Assembly: GCA_016844945.1 (NCBI GenBank) | Contig: JAERTJ010000222.1 | Span: forward strand, 1-64,000 | Source: Fidelibacterota bacterium | Lineage (GTDB): Bacteria > Fidelibacterota > UBA8477 > JABMPR01 | Direction: 5' to 3' | DNA length: 64,000 nt | In this document: piece by piece, positions 56,101-64,000 of the stretch | How the letters are laid out: every line of letters begins with the position of its first letter | Position numbering within the stretch: position 1 is the first letter of the stretch | Notes under the pieces: generated by a model | Seen by the model: the letters and a program-made list of their open reading frames with translations, nothing else | What the model was told of the DNA's origin: nothing | Databases searched by the model: none | Program-made: the position numbers and the translations under genes

Positions 56101-59100
56101 GTGCATAACTGGCGTTTTGTTTCTCCGTCAGAATACTACGTATGGCAGCTTTGTTCGGATGGATATTGTCTTTTGGATTTGATGTCTTCAGTGGTGAAAC
56201 GCTGTCCGTTTGTCTCATCAGTGTAAACATGGGGACAGGTTCCCAACTCACATCAATCATACCATCACCAGCCATGGCAACCAGGTTTTGTGGCGCTAGC
56301 GCTGGTGGATCTTCAACGTGGATACTCATGACGTAATCGAAAGCTGAACCTTCCTCAAAGGACGACATAATTACTTCAAAATAATAGGTTCCATCGGCAG
56401 GAAGCATATAGCTGATCATTGAAGTGTATCCAATACTGCCACCATCATCATCTGAAGCGAGAAGTGTTCCCTCAGCATCATAAAGATTCAAATAGGTATC
56501 GGTGTCCCACTCATCTGAACTAAGTGGAAATGTCTCTGCCATAAGCACCTGTGCTGCATAACCAGAAACGGCAAACCAATCGCTATCCTCTGTGGGGCAT
56601 AGCGCTGCTTCGAAGACATCTCCATCTACTGCAGGACTTGCTTCAAAGGGAGTGTTATTAGGCTCGTACATGTCAGTAAAGGCGATACAATCATCAGTTG
56701 CAGATTTGATTTCCAATTCGAAAGCACCTGCGTCTGATTCAGTGTATCCATATACTGCTACCAGGTAAGTACCTGCTCCCAGTTCAGGGATTGTAACTGC
56801 AGGAAGCAGTCCACATGCATCATCGTTAAACGCAATGGCACCTGCGGGTGGTACGGCATAGTGAGGAAGGTCGATCACATCATCACAACTGGCAAATACT
56901 GCTAACTGCGGATCCTGACCACCATCAAAACTACAAAGTGAAATTTCGACTGCCTCATAGCTACCATCACTGGTAAAGCTAAACCATCTTGCACCTCCGG
57001 CAGGGAAATCGCCAGCGATGAGAGGTGAATCAACCATCCCATAGTCGATAGGTGTCTCACAGAGTTCACCACCTGCTGGAAGCGTTACATCAATCATCAC
57101 CTCATCAGTGGCACTTAACTCACCATCAGAAACTGTGAGCGTCAAGGTGTGCATACCATCAGTGAGTGTCACAGCGGGATTTACTCCCATTGCGATGTCA
57201 CTACCGTCTTCACTCCAGGTGTAGCTGAGTATGTTCCCATCAGGATCACTGGATCCAGACCCATCTAACATCACATATGAGGTCGTAACAGATTGATCAA
57301 GTCCTGCATCTGCTACTGGTGCATTGTTTAAGACAGCTGCATCATCTGGCGTAAGCACAGCACCGCTGATATCCTCAGCAGAAGTCATGGTTACATCGAT
57401 TTTATAGTTTAGACCAACGGCACCACCCCAGTCTACCATGGTGATACGAATTTCATTCAGACCAACCTGTAACGCTGAGGCAACAGTTGCATCTGCGATA
57501 TTGATGTTGCTGGCACCACCTTCTCCATCAATACTGTCGATATACGTATCGTTAATCCACACAATTGCGCGATTGTCAGCTTTTACGTGGAATACCATTG
57601 ATGGATCTGAGTAGTCCTCAGGAACAATGAATCGGATTCTATAAGGTGTACGGGTATTCAGACCGATTGTTGGATCTGGATCAAAGTTAACCCAGGAATT
57701 AGTTCCTTCAATCTGTCCCCAGACATGAGGTCCTGTGAGGTAGGCTTGTTGCCATCCCATAGCGCCTTCTGGCCAAGCCTGGGTGAAAGGATCAATATCA
57801 CCCTGGATTCCATTTGCACCAAAGATGGTAAAGGTCTGTTCAATTTGCGGAGGATCCATGGTTGAATAGGACCATTCAACAGCTCCAGTTGCAGAGCCAC
57901 TTGCATTAAAGGGGACAACCGTCCAAAAATACTCTGAGGAATATTCATGCCAGGTTGGGGAATGGGTGAAAGTGACCACGCCTTCGCTAACAAAAGCATC
58001 AGTTCCCATCACTAAATTAAAATCAGTGAATATATCAGTAGCACCAGCGCTTGTACCAATACTCAGGAGATAACCTGTTGCAGTGGCTGACTCATCCCAG
58101 CTGATCTGATGATCAAGTGTCACATCCATGGCATCATCTGCAGGATTGGGATTCATCGCTGCTACCGGCACTGGCTGTGCCATGGTTGTGAATGATAACA
58201 CTTCTGTGCTGGTTGCCTGTCCATATGAGTTATAGGGCGTGACGCTCCAGTAGTAGGTGGTTCCATATTCTATGAGAGCCGGATTTTGGTAGAAATCACT
58301 GGTTTCTCCAAGATCAAGGCTGGCAACATTTGTGGGTGGGTTATCTGTACCCAGATTGAATAAGTATCCTGTGGCACCCGTTGATAGGTCCCACTCGAGG
58401 AGCACATCAAGAGTTTGTTCAGTGGCACCATCTGCAGGTGACAGGTTTGTAGCGGCTGCAGGTACGGGAGCAGCCATGATTGTATAAGACCACTCAACAG
58501 CACCCGTTGCTGAACCACTGGCATTAAATGGAACAACTGTCCAAAAATACTCAGTTGAATACGCATGCCAGGTTGGGGAATGGGTGAAAGTTACCACGCC
58601 ATCGCTAACGACTGCATCGGTTCCCATCACTAAATTGAAGTTGGTGAATACATCTGTAGCACCAGCGCTTGTACCGATACTCAACACATAGCCTGTGGCA
58701 GTGGCTGCCTCAGCCCAACTGATCTGATGATCAATGGCAACACCAGTGGCGTCATCTGCAGGGTTAGGATTGGTTGCTGCAACAGGTGGTAGGCTAACAA
58801 CTACGGTAACTTCATCTGTATCGCTCAGCTCACCATCAGTGGCTGTCAGCGTTATTGTATGTGTGCCTGCTGCTAGTGTCACTGTAGGGTTCTCGCCAGT
58901 AGCTATATCAGAGCCATTCTCGCTCCAGGTATAAATCAATATATTGCCATCTGGATCGCTTGAGCCAGAAGCATCAAGTGTAACAGACGAAGTTGAAACA
59001 CTTTGATCAGGTCCAGCGTTCGCTATTGGCGCATTATTCAGTTCAGCAGCATTTGCAGGGGTAAGAACGGCATCACTGATATCCTCAGCGGAGGTCATGG

Positions 59101-60142
59101 TCATATCTATTTTATAGTTCAGACCTACAGCACCACCCCAGTCTACCATGGTGATACGAATTTCGTTTAAACCAGCATTGATTGCTGAAGCGAAGGTTGC
59201 GTCTGAAATGGTGAGACCAGCGGCTCCATCATCTGCTTCTACACTATCAATGAATGTGTCATTAATCCAGATCACAGCCCGGTTGTCTGCTTTAACCTTG
59301 AAATCAATTGATGGGTTTGTGTAGTCAGTAGGAACATCGAAACGAATTCTGTAAGGTGTACGTGTGTTAAGACCGACTTCAAAACTTGGATCAAAGTTGA
59401 CCCAGGAGTTGGTTCCAGCAATCTGACCCCAGACGTGAGGTCCGGTCAAATAAGCTTGCTGCCATGCTGTTGCACCGGCAGGGAGTGACTGGGTGTAAGG
59501 ATCAATATCACCCACGTTTCCATTACCACCGAAGATTGTGAATGTCTGTTCAGTGGGCGGATCTGGCTGTACGGCTACACCATTTAAAACCACAGATGCT
59601 TCATTCAGATTATTACCTGTGGGGCAATCATCCACTTGAGTTACGACAACACGGTTTTCACCAGTCACAACATAGGTTGCTAAATCTGCAGTGTTTGATG
59701 TACTCAGATAAACATAACTACCAGGGACGACAAGTCCAGTAGGATAGGCGGTGTTAAAGATTGTTACGCGCCCCCCATCATCGATTCCATTAAATGCGAT
59801 GGTAAATTGAGATACAGTGGCTCCTGTAGGGACATCTACAAAAGTCTGGAAATAAGTATAGTCCACTGCATCCAGACAGTAACCGCTAGGAATCTGAGAA
59901 GTTTCAGAAAATCCAATGGTCTCAGGATTTGGGGCAGCTTCCCAATTTTGATCTGCGGTTGACGGGATACTTGCATTCGTGTAGGCTGCAACTTCCCCAT
60001 GGCTGTCCAGGGTAAATCCAAGAGTGGACCAACCAGCACCTCGGTTCATCTCCCATGGCGTTCTGCTGACGCTCTGTGCAGAGAGCTGACCAACCAGAGT
60101 GACCATGAAAAGAAGGGTAAACATTATCTTTGTAGGTTTCAT
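53141..60142 (-). CDS. Giant secreted modular protein (Fn3/PKD/PPC) with T9SS sorting domain
   Basis: The 2333-residue protein has a signal peptide (cleavage after LSA, residue 22) and a strong ribosome-binding site (GGAG, five bases before ATG). Modules include a roughly 180-residue unit starting TFTIFG at about 199-386 and again at 767-937, PKD domains after each, and three Fn3-like domains (450-760), two of them near-duplicates. Next come two tandem pairs of PPC-like domains (1025-1280 and 1358-1610), the second apparently inserted inside an Fn3 domain. Several Fn3-like domains (1620-2245) and the sorting domain (NYPNPFNPSTT to VIKMLYLK) follow. No catalytic motif was found. It is probably a large surface or extracellular binding protein. 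Confidence 0.83.
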   Translation of the reverse strand: MKPTKIMFTLLFMVTLVGQLSAQSVSRTPWEMNRGAGWSTLGFTLDSHGEVAAYTNASIPSTADQNWEAAPNPETIGFSETSQIPSGYCLDAVDYTYFQTFVDVPTGATVSQFTIAFNGIDDGGRVTIFNTAYPTGLVVPGSYVYLSTSNTADLATYVVTGENRVVVTQVDDCPTGNNLNEASVVLNGVAVQPDPPTEQTFTIFGGNGNVGDIDPYTQSLPAGATAWQQAYLTGPHVWGQIAGTNSWVNFDPSFEVGLNTRTPYRIRFDVPTDYTNPSIDFKVKADNRAVIWINDTFIDSVEADDGAAGLTISDATFASAINAGLNEIRITMVDWGGAVGLNYKIDMTMTSAEDISDAVLTPANAAELNNAPIANAGPDQSVSTSSVTLDASGSSDPDGNILIYTWSENGSDIATGENPTVTLAAGTHTITLTATDGELSDTDEVTVVVSLPPVAATNPNPADDATGVAIDHQISWAEAATATGYVLSIGTSAGATDVFTNFNLVMGTDAVVSDGVVTFTHSPTWHAYSTEYFWTVVPFNASGSATGAVEWSYTIMAAPVPAAATNLSPADGATEQTLDVLLEWDLSTGATGYLFNLGTDNPPTNVASLDLGETSDFYQNPALIEYGTTYYWSVTPYNSYGQATSTEVLSFTTMAQPVPVAAMNPNPADDAMDVTLDHQISWDESATATGYLLSIGTSAGATDIFTDFNLVMGTDAFVSEGVVTFTHSPTWHEYSSEYFWTVVPFNASGSATGAVEWSYSTMDPPQIEQTFTIFGANGIQGDIDPFTQAWPEGAMGWQQAYLTGPHVWGQIEGTNSWVNFDPDPTIGLNTRTPYRIRFIVPEDYSDPSMVFHVKADNRAIVWINDTYIDSIDGEGGASNINIADATVASALQVGLNEIRITMVDWGGAVGLNYKIDVTMTSAEDISGAVLTPDDAAVLNNAPVADAGLDQSVTTSYVMLDGSGSSDPDGNILSYTWSEDGSDIAMGVNPAVTLTDGMHTLTLTVSDGELSATDEVMIDVTLPAGGELCETPIDYGMVDSPLIAGDFPAGGARWFSFTSDGSYEAVEISLCSFDGGQDPQLAVFASCDDVIDLPHYAVPPAGAIAFNDDACGLLPAVTIPELGAGTYLVAVYGYTESDAGAFELEIKSATDDCIAFTDMYEPNNTPFEASPAVDGDVFEAALCPTEDSDWFAVSGYAAQVLMAETFPLSSDEWDTDTYLNLYDAEGTLLASDDDGGSIGYTSMISYMLPADGTYYFEVIMSSFEEGSAFDYVMSIHVEDPPALAPQNLVAMAGDGMIDVSWEPVPMFTLMRQTDSVSPLKTSNPKDNIHPNKAAIRSILTEKQNASYAHMMSSGIREAGETCAEAISYGSVNAGPLAGDLLAGAYDWYSFTTDGSYESISLSLCESDGPLDSKIAVFASCDDFVAWPEFGAPEGSIAYNDDDCGLFSGVSVSGLAAGTYYVVVYGYDASEAGSYSLDIMGLGDPCDVLVDTYEPNDVMNEATSVADGDVLNAALCPTDDSDFYAISGLAGNIITVETMPLNSDEFATDTYMYLYDATGTMIDSDDDSGLGYSSMISFQLPADGMYYFEVVVASFSSGEVFDYSVYFEVEQDVYMPTWSVYRDGGLMMSGLTEPFYTDYDVTNGTEYCYTATQTMEDMSESGHSNEDCATPQPALQGDLCSDPIFLTLPVMGEMGSSAGFNNDYGTSETSYMNGIDIVYAFSIPEDGTINGNIADAGDQWSAMFIMENCPDGEGEIIAIASGSSGGSFEYVPIMAGDYFLIVSNWPSPHEFSYTFDLNYQGGPMQPIVALSPVAGMMVTTLTPDFLWESCPPPMDITARLSESQNDKAKVEENRNTDDSEVELIIGYDLYLGTDPDLTNVEPIEIMGTRYTPMEDLMENQVYYWSVAAIDEYGFETFSDTVSFWTNSMVEAPGAFALSMPMAGEELQSLSPVFSWMTSTDPDIGDEIHYTLIVGTSWDDMDTVESIVDTSFAPEWVLDDNTIYRWMVFAEDNSGVMTSNMGGFQEFTINQENDVPSMVDLITPDSVQVLSLTPEMYWTPATDADPNDQLTYEMHWWGDGMEMDSVLLDTNALTLPRELEDNAQYYWEVITMDENQGVSHSESKTFWTDLMPEAPMNFALLSPQDGDAGLPANPTLSWEVAVDPDPFDYANYTLQIATDSNFVDMAFETYVESNVEFEMTEDLPVDTQYWWRVIATDHDDLSTESEVFQFTVGTVSLAGTLALPTEFVLDQNYPNPFNPSTTIRYGLPEDSNVSLVIYDVRGNVVRTLETGHKSAGWYELNWDGQTNNGLTISTGVYFARIGAGRYSQVIKMLYLK

Positions 60143-60665
60143 TTTTTCTCCATGTCAGGGTTAAAAGGTAAATCAACAGGCATTACGTACCAGGCCGCGA
60201 TCGCAATATCACGACATTGTAATGATTTATTAATACTGATTTTATGAATGTTTTTCAATTTCGATTCCCACCTGGTCGATTACCTCATTCGTGCGCTTAA
60301 TCTAATTTGTGATCATTATTATCATAATTAAATTTGCAACTTTTCAAGACAGCCTTTCCATTTCTGCCCATAACCGAGGGGTGTGCTACCTATGCCCGCC
60401 AGGCTGTTTCACAGCTAGCTGGTAGAGCGATTAAACTGAATCGTAACTATCAGTTCAATCGAGTCATACTCCACTCGGATCTGTGGATTTTTAATAACAT
60501 TTCAACGTGAGTTCCAACTTAATAAAGCCAACAACCATGCCAAAATCAACTATTGACACTTAGCTCTATATTTACATAATCTTACAGCAGTTGCTTTTTA
60601 TGTAGTAGTCTGGGACTGTAGCTTTTATGTGACTTTTTTTGTCGCATTTATATGGCCTTACAGAC
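60143..60665. other. Long intergenic region, no gene recognised
   Basis: The 523-base gap between two minus-strand genes holds no coding-like frame and no clear terminator. Around 60405-60475 a stretch faintly resembles a degraded tRNA (AGCTGGTAGAGC followed by a 5-bp CGATT/AATCG stem), but the fold is incomplete. The region upstream of 60142 presumably contains the promoter of the giant secreted protein. Confidence 0.35.
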
Positions 60666-61535
60666 CTATGCTCTGGATTTGGAAAAGGATTCGATAGCAG
60701 CAATGATGTTTGAACCTTGCTCTTCCACAACCTTGTCACCAGCCTCTAGTATTTGGGGAATTCGTCGCGTAGCCCTAAAACTTATGTAACGGTCAAATAC
60801 CACATTCAAAAAAACGATCTCATGGTGGTGAAGATCTATTGAGAGAGCAGTCTGGTTCCGTCTTAACCAGCGCTGGAAATAATCTGTTGTTCTCATGAAG
60901 TAGGGGAAAAAGCCTTTTGATGGCTCATCCGTAAGCTCCTCATAACTCATGGCAATAATGACATCCATACCTTCGTTGACTGCTTCCATGACAGGCAAGG
61001 GTGAGCCAAACACGCCATCTATTAGAAACTTGCCATTGATTTCAATGCCTGGAAGGATAGGGAACAAGGCACCAGAAGCATAAGCAGCCTCCCAGACTTT
61101 TCCCTCTTTAAGCTGTTCAGGATTACCTGTGAGTGCTTCTGTCGTCTGGAAAACCATCTTGCGAGGTAGATCTTCCACACGCTGATCACCCCACATATCC
61201 AGGTATCTTTTTTTAATCCGATCAGCTTTGATCATCCCATTATTCAGATCAAATCGACCAAATGGGAGTCCCGCAATTGACAATAGGGTGCGATAGTCCG
61301 TTTTTGCGAAAAGATCTCGGGACCAAAGATGATTCACATTATCCCTGATATCATCAGCCTGTTTTCCACTTGCCCAATACCCACCAACCAGGCTGCCCCC
61401 ACTACACCCAATGATGAGGTCTGTATCAATGTTTTCCTTTTCCAGAAATTGGAGAAGCGGTATAGCCGCAAGGGCTTTGATCCCGCCACTACCTAATACC
61501 AATCCAACCTTTGGTCGTCGTTTAGTCTCATTCAT
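60666..61535 (-). CDS. Patatin-like phospholipase (RssA-like)
   Basis: The 289-residue protein is a bacterial patatin-family serine hydrolase. It has the oxyanion loop GSGGIK (15-20), the nucleophile elbow GCSGGS with Ser45, and the catalytic Asp173 in IDGVFGSP, where the usual DG(A/G) reads DGV. There is no signal peptide, so it is probably cytoplasmic, acting on membrane lipids or acyl groups. It lies about 20 bases downstream of the STAS gene and is likely co-transcribed with it and the phosphatase gene, which hints that it is controlled by, or works with, the partner-switching module. Substrate unknown. Confidence 0.85.
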   Translation of the reverse strand: MNETKRRPKVGLVLGSGGIKALAAIPLLQFLEKENIDTDLIIGCSGGSLVGGYWASGKQADDIRDNVNHLWSRDLFAKTDYRTLLSIAGLPFGRFDLNNGMIKADRIKKRYLDMWGDQRVEDLPRKMVFQTTEALTGNPEQLKEGKVWEAAYASGALFPILPGIEINGKFLIDGVFGSPLPVMEAVNEGMDVIIAMSYEELTDEPSKGFFPYFMRTTDYFQRWLRRNQTALSIDLHHHEIVFLNVVFDRYISFRATRRIPQILEAGDKVVEEQGSNIIAAIESFSKSRA

Positions 61536-61555
61536 AATTCAAGTGCCTAACTATG

Positions 61556-61891
61556 CTACTCGGAGTAGCTATCACAGGCCAAATTAACATCATCAAATAT
61601 TTTTAAGAGTCTGTCAAAACCGGAAACTGACAAAACCTTCTTAACATCCGAATTGACGGCCGCCAACCGTAAATCCCCATTTTGTCTCCGCGCATCTTTT
61701 ACAGTCGCAAGAAGGACTCGCAAACCTGCACTACTTACAAAATCAATAGAGGAGAGATCTAAAACCAGATTCGAATTATCTCCCAACTGCTCCTGAAAAT
61801 GCTGGGTCAGCAAAGGACCTGTTAACGCGTCTAGTTGACCTTGCGGGGCTACAATGCTGGTTGTACCCACAATTTGATTCTTAATCTCCAT
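61556..61891 (-). CDS. STAS-domain anti-sigma factor antagonist
   Basis: The 111-residue protein is a single STAS domain of the RsbV/SpoIIAA type, with the phosphorylatable Ser in the strand-helix motif DLSSIDFVSSAGLRVLL. AGGGAG lies seven bases before its ATG. In this family the antagonist is phosphorylated by an RsbW-type kinase and dephosphorylated by a SpoIIE-type phosphatase; both activities appear fused in the neighbouring protein, whose gene overlaps this one by 11 bases. No sigma factor or separate anti-sigma factor is in the window, so the final target is unknown. Confidence 0.92.
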   Translation of the reverse strand: MEIKNQIVGTTSIVAPQGQLDALTGPLLTQHFQEQLGDNSNLVLDLSSIDFVSSAGLRVLLATVKDARRQNGDLRLAAVNSDVKKVLSVSGFDRLLKIFDDVNLACDSYSE

Positions 61892-64000
61892 TACTTGCTC
61901 CCTTGCTATCGTCTTTAGTCAATGTCGTTTTATTTTTGTGGTCAGTCGTCCGCTCATATTCCACGTGATCCATCATTTCTTCTACCAGGAACAGACCTAA
62001 TCCTCCGACACTTCGAACTTCAACTTGCTCCAGTACATCTACTTCAGGGACATCAGAGGAATCAAAGGGAATACCCTCATCCTCAATGGCGAGGATGATT
62101 TCACCTGGTTCACGCCTGAAACTCAACTCCACAGGACCTGCCACCTGATCCATATATCCATGTGTACAGATATTGGTAAAGATCTCATCTATAGATAATT
62201 TGAAACTGAATGCGGTTTCCTCAGAAACGCCCAGTTCTGCAGATGCCTTTTCTATGAATTGGCGAAGTAGAGGCAGGTTTTCAAGTTTTGAGGTGGATTC
62301 GATCACGTGCTTTCGGGGAACAGATTTTTGATCACGCCTGACACATAGGATGGCAATATCATCAAATTGATCTGTCCGTAAAATGTGCTCTTTGATCTTC
62401 AACTCGATATGCGTAACAAGGCTCAGAGCAGAGCTAAAAGGTTGCTCAATACATTTAATCAGCCGATCCTCTGTAAATGAATCACCCTGTGCATTGCGTG
62501 AGTCTATGACACCATCTGTATAGCTGATCAAGAGATCGCCTTCTTCCATGGTCTGCGTCTCAACCTCAAAATCTATATCACGCATCAACCCCATTGCAGG
62601 ACCAGTTGGTTCAAGCTTGTGTTTCATATTTCCGTGATGGTCAATGATGTAGGGAACATCATGTCCGGCATTCACATAGTACATGGTGTCTGTTTTGACA
62701 TCAATCAGGCCCAGGAACAGAGTGGCAAACATGTTTTCCCGGTCGTGTGTGTTGCAGATGTAATTGTTAACTGTTTTTGTGATACTCAGGACATACTTGA
62801 CCAGATCCTCACCGGGCTGTCTGGCTAGACTGAAGGAGCGGATCAGGCTTCTGAACACGACCATGAACAATGCAGCTCCAACCCCCTTGTCGCAAACATC
62901 ACCGATCAGGAACATAAATTTTCCATCATTCCCCACTGGATAGGCATCGTAGAAATCACCTGCCACCTGTCGTGCCGGTACAAATGTCGATGAAAGCTCC
63001 CAACCTCCTATACGTGGTAGCCTCTCTGGTAAAAATCCTGTTTGTATCTGACGCCCGATTTCCAGATCACGCTCAGCCACATCCAGAGCCGATTCTGTCC
63101 GCGCATGAATCTGTGCATTATTGATTGCAGCTGATACCTGATTGGCAATGGTCTGGATCAGATTGATATCTGTTTCGGTGAAATCATAGTCAGCGTCAAG
63201 AGCTGGCATGGCGATGCTTCCCACTGGTACATTTCTGCTAAGCAGGGGTGCAATAAGGACCGACCTTACCCCCAGTTCAGTAAAATGCTCATGGAGTTGC
63301 TCTGTCTTTGGGTTTGTGTCAGCATCCTTCAAGATCAGCGGCTCTTTGCTATCAATGACATCCCGAGTTGCTGCAAAGCCTTCGAAGGGCATGATGAACC
63401 CCCTGTGGGTTTCCATGTTCTCATCTGGTGAGTGGAACGCCACAACTTCTAATTGCTCCCGCTCCTGATTAATAAGTCCAATGGCTGCATACTTCAACGG
63501 AAAGAGACCCGTTAATTCTCGACACATGGAGTTCAGAATTATCTCCAAATCAAGCGTCCGATTTGCCAGATTGGTAATGGTATTGATCTGGTCCATTTCC
63601 AGATTTCGTCTACGCAGATTGTCACGGTTACGCTTAAGGGCCGACCCTGTTATCGCTGCTGCATATGCCACGACTGCCAGTAGTCCCGTGGTCATAACAC
63701 CCGTTGTTTGTATATCCAGCAGACTGAAATTATAGACCATGTTTGGATTTTGATGAGGAATGATTCCAAAGTGCTCAAACAGGATCATCAGGTTATACTC
63801 GATAATGGCGATTGTTGAAACTGTGACCGTTATCCGTCGAGGAGCAGCAACTCCGATATAAGAAATGACACCTGCAAATACGAGAAGCATATGCCCGGCA
63901 TTCACGCCACCGGCAAAGTAGATCAGACCTGTGAAACAGGTTGTCTCATAAATATTGATAGATAGCGATATAAACTCGTAAAGTGCGCGGTGCCTGACTC
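61881..64000 (-). CDS. Membrane GAF/SpoIIE phosphatase with RsbW-like kinase domain (partial)
   Basis: The frame is open up to the window edge with no stop upstream of the GTG at 63905, and the upstream codons encode a further hydrophobic stretch (YETTCFTGLIYFAGG), so the N-terminus is missing. At least three membrane segments precede a coiled coil and a GAF domain (about residues 110-270 from the GTG). The SpoIIE/PP2C domain follows, with VAGDFYDAYP and IGDVCDKGVGAALF as its metal-binding Asp motifs. The C-terminal HATPase domain is RsbW-like (SIDEIFTNICTHGY, VGGLGLFLVEEM). The protein can therefore both phosphorylate and dephosphorylate the STAS antagonist whose gene overlaps it. The input is via membrane and GAF sensing. 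Confidence 0.9.
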   Translation of the reverse strand, partial: VRHRALYEFISLSINIYETTCFTGLIYFAGGVNAGHMLLVFAGVISYIGVAAPRRITVTVSTIAIIEYNLMILFEHFGIIPHQNPNMVYNFSLLDIQTTGVMTTGLLAVVAYAAAITGSALKRNRDNLRRRNLEMDQINTITNLANRTLDLEIILNSMCRELTGLFPLKYAAIGLINQEREQLEVVAFHSPDENMETHRGFIMPFEGFAATRDVIDSKEPLILKDADTNPKTEQLHEHFTELGVRSVLIAPLLSRNVPVGSIAMPALDADYDFTETDINLIQTIANQVSAAINNAQIHARTESALDVAERDLEIGRQIQTGFLPERLPRIGGWELSSTFVPARQVAGDFYDAYPVGNDGKFMFLIGDVCDKGVGAALFMVVFRSLIRSFSLARQPGEDLVKYVLSITKTVNNYICNTHDRENMFATLFLGLIDVKTDTMYYVNAGHDVPYIIDHHGNMKHKLEPTGPAMGLMRDIDFEVETQTMEEGDLLISYTDGVIDSRNAQGDSFTEDRLIKCIEQPFSSALSLVTHIELKIKEHILRTDQFDDIAILCVRRDQKSVPRKHVIESTSKLENLPLLRQFIEKASAELGVSEETAFSFKLSIDEIFTNICTHGYMDQVAGPVELSFRREPGEIILAIEDEGIPFDSSDVPEVDVLEQVEVRSVGGLGLFLVEEMMDHVEYERTTDHKNKTTLTKDDSKGASNGD

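Noticed and set aside
60405-60475. tRNA-like stretch with AGCTGGTAGAGC and a 5-bp anticodon-like stem
   Set aside because: The anticodon loop has six bases, the T arm does not pair, the acceptor stem is absent and no CCA or discriminator pattern is evident. At most a decayed tRNA fragment; more likely chance.

Overview
The window looks like chromosomal DNA of a Gram-negative bacterium of the Fibrobacterota-Chlorobiota-Bacteroidota (FCB) side of the tree. Five very large secreted proteins end in the type IX secretion type A / FlgD-like sorting domain (core Asn-(Phe/Tyr)-Pro-Asn-Pro-Phe-Asn-Pro, ending in a basic KM(V/L)(Y/F)L(K/R) tail). Outer-membrane barrels and lipoproteins are present, base composition is moderately AT-rich, and the style of the secreted proteins resembles Neomarinimicrobiota, Calditrichota and related uncultured groups. 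The phylum call is an inference; there is no rRNA or core marker gene here.

Layout. 0.1-3 kb: a BASS-family transporter, a small exported TonB-C domain protein and three small genes (a membrane protein, an exported protein, a zinc ribbon). 3.3-14.8 kb: a hybrid histidine kinase, a secreted hydrolase-like sorting-domain protein, a TPR histidine kinase, a CheY-like receiver and a 7TM-DISM histidine kinase. 15-23 kb: a 2601-residue LamG/PKD/Ig adhesin translationally coupled to a tiny charged ORF. 23.2-31 kb: a propeller sensor fused to a LuxR-type DNA-binding domain, a remnant of a class III cyclase, and a hybrid kinase whose sensor carries a CxxCH haem motif. 31-39 kb: a porin, a chemoreceptor, an NtrC-type regulator and its hybrid kinase, with a good sigma-54-type promoter and an upstream palindrome between regulator and chemoreceptor. 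39.2-48.8 kb: three genes in one orientation (an FtsX-like permease and two LamG secreted proteins, one with an HExxH motif), each followed by a copy of the same palindrome-rich repeat; the two secreted genes share 127 bp of almost identical 3' coding DNA. 49-53 kb: a lipoprotein, an alpha/beta-hydrolase lipoprotein coupled to a small outer-membrane protein, and a soluble PAS histidine kinase. 53-60 kb: a 2333-residue secreted protein built by internal duplication and module insertion. 60.6-64 kb: a patatin-like phospholipase, a STAS antagonist and a membrane GAF/SpoIIE/RsbW-like protein that runs off the window edge.

How it works together. The window combines dense signal transduction (six histidine kinases, two response regulators, one membrane-bound transcription factor, one chemoreceptor and one partner-switching module) with large surface or secreted proteins. 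No secretion machinery, chemotaxis core or Hpt protein lies inside it, so these systems must connect to partners elsewhere. The two points most worth following up are the possible sigma-54 circuit at 32-39 kb and the gene-plus-repeat array at 39-46.5 kb, where recombination between sorting-domain DNA and intergenic repeats seems to have shuffled secreted-protein genes.
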